Assembly (NCBI GenBank): GCA_050745265.1
Contig: JBOGKE010000174.1
Location: 1-64,000 of the forward strand
Direction of reading: 5' to 3'
DNA: 64,000 bases
DNA from: RH2-MAG17b sp050745265
GTDB taxonomy: Bacteria; Acidobacteriota; Terriglobia; UBA7540
Position numbers and translations under genes: made by a program. The notes under the pieces are model-generated. The model was not told the DNA's origin. It saw only the letters and a program-made list of their open reading frames with translations, and did no database searches. How positions within the stretch are numbered: the stretch's first letter is position 1; each line of letters starts with the position of its first letter. Below are positions 59,388 through 64,000 of this stretch, piece by piece.

Positions 59388-60866
59388 ATGAGTACAACTG
59401 ACCTCTTCAGCTTGTTGCCGCTGCTCATTCTCGGCGGCGCCGCCGTGGTGGTGATGATCGTCATCGCCATTCGCCGCAGCCACGCGCTGACGCTCGCGCT
59501 CGCGCTCATCGGCCTGGGCGCCGCCTTCGCGTCGCTCTTTTGGGTGGCGGGCGCGGCTCCCCGGCGCGTCACTACGCTGCTGGTGATCGACCGCTACACG
59601 CTTTTCTATACGGGGCTCGTGATCGCCGCTACGTTTGCCGTGGCCCTGCTTTGCTACTCCTATTTCGAGCGGCGCGAGGGCGACCCGGAGGAGCTCTACG
59701 TCCTGCTGTTGATCGCGGCGCTCGGCTCGGCGGTGCTCGTCGCCAGTAGCCATTTCGTTTCGTTCTTTCTCGGCCTTGAAATCCTCAGCGTCGCTCTTTA
59801 CGTGCTCAACTCGTATCTCCGCATGCGCCGTTTTTCGCTCGAGGCGGGCATCAAGTACCTGGTTCTCGCCGCCTCGTCCGCGGCATTCCTGCTCTTTGGG
59901 ATGGCGCTGGTGTATAGCCAGCTGGGGACCATGGAGTTTAGCGAGATCCGCCAGCGGTTTATCCATGTGGGCGGCCTCGACCACGCCATCCTGCTGGCCG
60001 GTACGGCGCTGATCATCACCGGCTTCGGCTTCAAGCTCGCGCTCGTTCCCTTTCATCTGTGGACGCCGGATATTTACGAGGGCGCTCCGGCGCCCGTGAC
60101 GGCGTTCGTGGCCACGGTGTCAAAAGGCGCGGTTTTCGCTCTGCTCGTGCGGTACTTCTCCTGGTCGGGCTCGCATCACTACGGCGCGGTTTTTCTGGTC
60201 TTCACGATTATCGCGATCGCGTCGATGATCGCCGGGAATTTTCTCGCCATGCTGCAGGGGAACGTCAAACGCATCCTGGCGTATTCCTCGATCGCCCACA
60301 TGGGCTATCTGCTCGTCGCGTTTCAGGCCGGAGGCGACCTCGCGGCGACGGCCGTGGCGTTCTACCTGGTCGCTTACTTCATCACGACGCTGGGCGCGTT
60401 CGGCGTGGTGGGCGTCATGTCCGGCGAAGGCCGGGACGCCGACGAAATTTCCGACTACCGAGGCCTCTTTTGGCGGCGGCCGGTGCTGGCGGCAGTCTTT
60501 ACGGCGATGCTGCTTTCGCTCGCGGGCATCCCGGTCACTGCGGGATTTCTCGGCAAGTTTTACGTTGTACGCGCCGGCGCGTCTGCCGAAATCTGGCTGC
60601 TGGTCTTCGTCCTGATTGTGACCAGCGTTTTCGGCCTCTACTATTATCTGCGCGTCATCGTGGCCATGTACGCTGGCCTGCCGCACGCGCCCGGCGAACC
60701 GGCCGAAGAGGCCCCGACCGCGGCTGGTGTTGCTTCGCCGCTTCCCATGCTTTCCGTCAGCAGCGGGATTGTGCTCGCCGCCCTTACGGTGTTGCTGGTT
60801 TGGGTCGGCGTTTATCCCTCGACGCTCCTCAATATCATTCACTCGACCGTCGCCCGGGTGCTGTAG
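59388..60866 (+). CDS. nuoN: NADH-quinone oxidoreductase subunit N
   Basis: A 492-residue antiporter-like subunit and the last gene of the operon. Family blocks are FVSFFLGLEILSVALYVLNS with the key Glu, FKLALVPFHLWTPDIYEGAP, VTAFVATVSKGAVFALLVRY and GNVKRILAYSSIAHMGYLLV with the central Lys. The ATG at 59388 (GGGTG upstream) is preferred; a GTG at 59376 is in frame inside the repeat region. A palindrome directly follows the stop codon. Confidence 0.95.
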   Translation: MSTTDLFSLLPLLILGGAAVVVMIVIAIRRSHALTLALALIGLGAAFASLFWVAGAAPRRVTTLLVIDRYTLFYTGLVIAATFAVALLCYSYFERREGDPEELYVLLLIAALGSAVLVASSHFVSFFLGLEILSVALYVLNSYLRMRRFSLEAGIKYLVLAASSAAFLLFGMALVYSQLGTMEFSEIRQRFIHVGGLDHAILLAGTALIITGFGFKLALVPFHLWTPDIYEGAPAPVTAFVATVSKGAVFALLVRYFSWSGSHHYGAVFLVFTIIAIASMIAGNFLAMLQGNVKRILAYSSIAHMGYLLVAFQAGGDLAATAVAFYLVAYFITTLGAFGVVGVMSGEGRDADEISDYRGLFWRRPVLAAVFTAMLLSLAGIPVTAGFLGKFYVVRAGASAEIWLLVFVLIVTSVFGLYYYLRVIVAMYAGLPHAPGEPAEEAPTAAGVASPLPMLSVSSGIVLAALTVLLVWVGVYPSTLLNIIHSTVARVL

Positions 60867-60867
60867 C

Positions 60868-60885
60868 GCCGGGCTTCAGCCCGGC
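60868..60885. terminator. Hairpin just after nuoN
   Basis: GCCGGGCTTCAGCCCGGC, 8-bp perfect arms and a 2-base loop, starts two bases after the nuoN stop. It lacks a T-run, so it may be a processing or attenuation hairpin or simply another dispersed palindrome. The rest of the 340-base gap to the next gene holds part of a CTGAGAATGAC repeat (60899-60932) and no gene. Confidence 0.4.
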
Positions 60886-61206
60886 ACATGCCGCCCCTTC
60901 TCTTCGCTCATGGCAGCCTGAGAATGACATGGCCGAAGGGTTCTTCAGCGGCCTCTTGAAAACTTTGTCTCACTCATCCTATTTGTCTCCACTCATTCGA
61001 GCTTCCGGGTTAAGATGGCCGTGATGTGCGCGCCGCCGTACGTAAATTTGGAGCACCCCGCCCCTTCGCACTCCGAAAAATCGGCGGCGCAGAGGGAGTG
61101 GGATCAAAGCCGGAATGCCCTTTGTTCTCAATCTGATGTTGGTTACAGCACCCATGCTTGCTATTGCGGATTCGGTACGGGCGCGGGCGGTGGCGCGGCT
61201 GGGGGT

Positions 61207-64000
61207 ATGATGGCGCGGTTCGGCTGTGGAAGTTTGGTGATGGCTCTTTTTCTGGCCTTTGCGGGCGCGCCGCTCGCTGCGCAGAGCCTCAACGTGAAGC
61301 CGGCGATCTTCGACGGAATGCAATATCGTTTCGTCGGTCCGGGTGGAAACCGCGTGAGCGCGGTGGTGGGCGAGCCGGGAAATCTGAACGTCTATTACGC
61401 CGGGGCTGCGTCGGGCGGAGTTTGGAAGTCGATCGACGGAGGGATCCACTGGGCGCCCATCTTTGACAAAGAGCCCGCCCAATCGATCGGAGATATCGCG
61501 ATTGCCGCCTCGGACCCGAACGTCGTCTGGGTGGGAACGGGTGAGCCTTTTATCCGCAGCAACGTGTCGATTGGGGACGGCGTCTATAAATCGACCGATA
61601 GCGGAAAGACCTGGACGCACATGGGCCTGGATCAGACGGGCCGCATTTCGCGCATCGTGATTGATCCGCAGAACCCCGAGATTGTCCTCGTCGCGGCGGA
61701 AGGCACGTGCTACGGCCCGGAGCAGCAGCGCGGCGTTTTTCGCACCACGGATGGCGGCAAAACATGGACGCGCGTCCTCTTTGTAAATCCGGACACCGGC
61801 GCTTCGGACCTCGCGATGGATCCGCGCAACCCCCGGATTCTCCTGGCCGGGACGTGGCAGATGGTGATCAAGACATGGGGGCAGGACAGCGGCGGCCCCG
61901 GCAGCGGCGTCTGGATCTCCCGCGATGAGGGCGCGACCTGGGCGCGCATCGCGGGCCACGGTTTGCCGAATTCACCGCTCGGGAAAATCGCGGTGGGCAT
62001 CGCGCAAAGCGATCCCAATCGCATGTACGCTCTGATTGAGACGGGCGGCAACGGCCGGGGTTCGTTGTGGCGCTCGGACGATGGAGGTGCGAACTGGCGG
62101 GTCGTCAATTACAGCCGCTTGATCAACGAGCGCCCACATTACTACACGCGGCTGATGATCATGCCCGACAATGCGAACGAGGTCTACTTCCCTTCGAACG
62201 ACATCTGGTACACGCCCGACGGCGGCCTGACGATGCGCAACACGCACTGGGGCGGCGACAATCACGCCATGTGGAGTGACCCCAAAGATACCAGTCGCAT
62301 GATGATTGGCTGCGACGTCGGCGTGTTCATCTCGACCACTCGAGGTAAGAGCTGGCATCAGGTGATCCTTCCTATCGGCCAGATGTACCACGTCGCTGTG
62401 GATAGCCAGGTGCCCTACAACCTTTACGGGAACATGCAGGACGACGAATCCGTCCGCGGCCCGAGCAATTCGCTCTCGGGCGGAATCATTCCGTCGACTG
62501 ATTGGAAAAGCACCGCGGGATGCGAATCCGGATTTTCTTTTCCTGATCCCGTGGACAACAACATCGTCTGGGGCGGCTGCTACGCCGGCGAAGTGGAGCG
62601 CTTTGACCTCACCACCGGCCAGACGCGCTCGGTCCCGCCCTGGCCGGACAAATCGCTCGATTCGCCGGCCGGCGTGCTGAAGTACCGCTGGAACTGGACG
62701 CCGCCCATGGCGATCGATCCTCTCGATCACAGGAAGGTGTATGTCGGCAGTCAGTACGTCCATCTGACCGCGGACGGAGGGCAGAGCTGGACCGTGATCA
62801 GCCCCGACCTGACGCTGAACGATCACACTCACATGGGAAGCTCCGGCGGACTGACTCCCGATAACCTGGGCGTGGAATACTGGGGTACGTTGTTTGCTAT
62901 CGCGGTGTCTCCCATCAAGGAAGGAGTGATTTGGGCCGGATCGAACGACGGCCTGGTGCACGTGACGACGGACGGCGGCACACACTGGGCGAACGTAACG
63001 GCCAACATTCCCGGCCTTGCGCGCTATGGGACCGTCAGCAACATCGAGCCATCGCATTTCGATGCGGGCACGGCCTACGTCAGCTTCAACTTCCACCAGA
63101 TGGACAATCGCGATCCGTACATTTATAAAACGTCCGACTACGGCAAAACGTGGACGTTCATCAGCGGAGATATTCCGAAGAGCGTCTTCAGCTACGTGCA
63201 TTGCGTCATTGAGGATCCGTTTCGCGCAGGAATGCTTTTTGCCGGAACGGAGAACGCGCTCTATCTTTCTTATGACGACGGCGCGCATTGGATGCCGTTG
63301 CAGATGAACCTGCCGCACGCGCCGGCATCCTGGCTGACGATCCAGAAGCATTTTGACGACCTGGACGTCGCGACCAAGGGGCGCGGGTTCTACATTCTGG
63401 ACGACATTGGTCCTTTGCAGCAGCTCACGCCGCAGGTGACCAGCGCCCCGGCTTATCTCTTCAAGCTCCGGCCGGCGTACCGGTTCCGCAGCGTCAGTGA
63501 GCCGCGCGAGGTGCCGGACGATCCCTCCACCGGCCGCAATCCGCGCTACGGGGCGGATATCAACTACTACTTACGGGACGTCCCGAAGGGCGCCGTGACG
63601 CTTACCATCCTCGATTCGCAGGGCGCGGTGATTCAGACGTTGCACGGCACGAAACGAGCGGGAATTAATCGCGTCTACTGGAACCTGCGATACCCACCGG
63701 TGAAAGCTATCGAGCTGCGCACCACTCCGGCGGCGTACCCGCAGGTGTGGCTCGATTCGCGTTTCGTCGGCAAGAAAACGCGGCCGATCTACCATTGGGG
63801 AATTGAGCGGCCGAGGCTGGGCGCGCTCGCCGCTCCGGGCGTCTACACGGTGAAGCTGACCGTCAACGGAGAAACTTACCGCCAGCCGCTCACGATCATC
63901 AAAGACCCGCACTCGGCGGGCACACTGGCGGACGTTCGCGCGAGCATTGCGATGTGGCGTTCCATCGATGCGAACATCGACACGGTCGCCGGCATGGTCA
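61207..64000 (+). CDS. Exported BNR/sortilin (VPS10)-type beta-propeller protein, cut by the window end
   Basis: An open frame without stop to the last base (more than 930 residues). A signal peptide (MARFGCGSLVMALFLAFAGA, ending LAAQS) is followed by many BNR/Asp-box repeats: VWKSIDGGIHWAPI, VYKSTDSGKTWTHM, VFRTTDGGKTWTRV, LWRSDDGGANWRVV, VHVTTDGGTHWANV and IYKTSDYGKTWTFI. From about residue 740 a different C-terminal region follows (LPHAPASWLTIQKHFDDLDV, then a GVYTVKLTVNGETYRQPLTI beta-sandwich). This is the layout of the secreted glycosyl-hydrolase-like/sortilin proteins common in Acidobacteria. The start is ATG 61207 or the adjacent ATG 61210. Its role is unknown; the C-terminus is outside the window. 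Confidence 0.88.
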   Translation, partial: MMARFGCGSLVMALFLAFAGAPLAAQSLNVKPAIFDGMQYRFVGPGGNRVSAVVGEPGNLNVYYAGAASGGVWKSIDGGIHWAPIFDKEPAQSIGDIAIAASDPNVVWVGTGEPFIRSNVSIGDGVYKSTDSGKTWTHMGLDQTGRISRIVIDPQNPEIVLVAAEGTCYGPEQQRGVFRTTDGGKTWTRVLFVNPDTGASDLAMDPRNPRILLAGTWQMVIKTWGQDSGGPGSGVWISRDEGATWARIAGHGLPNSPLGKIAVGIAQSDPNRMYALIETGGNGRGSLWRSDDGGANWRVVNYSRLINERPHYYTRLMIMPDNANEVYFPSNDIWYTPDGGLTMRNTHWGGDNHAMWSDPKDTSRMMIGCDVGVFISTTRGKSWHQVILPIGQMYHVAVDSQVPYNLYGNMQDDESVRGPSNSLSGGIIPSTDWKSTAGCESGFSFPDPVDNNIVWGGCYAGEVERFDLTTGQTRSVPPWPDKSLDSPAGVLKYRWNWTPPMAIDPLDHRKVYVGSQYVHLTADGGQSWTVISPDLTLNDHTHMGSSGGLTPDNLGVEYWGTLFAIAVSPIKEGVIWAGSNDGLVHVTTDGGTHWANVTANIPGLARYGTVSNIEPSHFDAGTAYVSFNFHQMDNRDPYIYKTSDYGKTWTFISGDIPKSVFSYVHCVIEDPFRAGMLFAGTENALYLSYDDGAHWMPLQMNLPHAPASWLTIQKHFDDLDVATKGRGFYILDDIGPLQQLTPQVTSAPAYLFKLRPAYRFRSVSEPREVPDDPSTGRNPRYGADINYYLRDVPKGAVTLTILDSQGAVIQTLHGTKRAGINRVYWNLRYPPVKAIELRTTPAAYPQVWLDSRFVGKKTRPIYHWGIERPRLGALAAPGVYTVKLTVNGETYRQPLTIIKDPHSAGTLADVRASIAMWRSIDANIDTVAGMV

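Noticed and set aside
60868..60885. Intrinsic terminator of the nuo operon
   Set aside because: Only partly rejected: the hairpin is perfect but has no following T-run, so it is kept as a low-confidence feature.
61972..63351. Minus-strand open frame (459 codons) opposite the BNR-repeat protein
   Set aside because: Shadow of the plus-strand gene, whose Asp-box repeats are clear; the plus gene has no stop before the window edge.

Overview
The window reads as a chromosomal segment of a soil-type acidobacterium, probably of the Solibacteres/Bryobacter kind. The evidence is family content and not a marker gene: two TIGR03435 proteins, a BlaI/BlaR1 pair, many Tat-exported oxidoreductases, a large carboxypeptidase-regulatory/TonB receptor of the Oar type, and an FG-GAP/ASPIC_UnbV/TPR protein. 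Composition is GC-rich throughout except for a visibly AT-richer stretch at about 30.7-33.5 kb. I saw no rRNA, tRNA or CRISPR array.

Layout. 0-4 kb: a TIGR03435 gene, a BlaR1 metalloprotease sensor fused to a second TIGR03435 domain, and the BlaI repressor with a likely operator. 4-11.5 kb: an FAD/NAD reductase, then a three-gene minus-strand operon encoding a Tat-exported phosphatase-superfamily protein, a protein of unknown family, and a 1294-residue FG-GAP + ASPIC_UnbV + cysteine-less redoxin + TPR protein. 11.7-17.8 kb: a 5'-truncated ROK gene lying in frame behind leuD, a Gfo/Idh oxidoreductase divergent from a TIM-barrel isomerase, and coupled rpiB-glyA. 17.9-22.7 kb: a signalling operon (TonB receptor, YfiR, histidine kinase, response regulator). 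23-30.5 kb: threonine ammonia-lyase, a small acidic/basic gene pair, an MFS carrier, a pyrophosphate-type phosphofructokinase and a Tat-exported probable beta-propeller. 30.7-33.2 kb: a small island bounded by 28-bp inverted repeats with a DUF3883-type nuclease, a GIY-YIG nuclease, Vsr and a transposase remnant, but no DNA methyltransferase. 33.7-42.8 kb: a pectin/hexuronate locus (IolB-type isomerase, Oar-type TonB receptor and GH28 on one strand; LacI regulator and hexuronate-type MFS carrier on the other). 42.8-44 kb: UdgX uracil-DNA glycosylase and a DUF3309 mini-protein. 44.7-60.9 kb: a complete complex I operon, nuoA-B-CD-E-F-G-H-I-J-K-L-M-N, interrupted only by a decayed GxxExxY gene. 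61.2 kb to the edge: a secreted BNR/sortilin-type protein cut by the window end.

The most unusual signal cuts across all these regions. The genome is full of short dispersed palindromic repeats, and several copies lie inside reading frames. One is in the BlaR1 extracytoplasmic loop, one joins two domains of the FG-GAP/redoxin protein, and others form the C-terminal tails of Vsr, NuoM and the GxxExxY remnant. Intergenic copies of the same repeats occur elsewhere in the window, so this can be seen directly. It resembles the protein-embedded palindromic elements known from Rickettsia. The island at 30.7-33.2 kb and the acidic/basic small-gene pair are the other places where something undescribed may sit.
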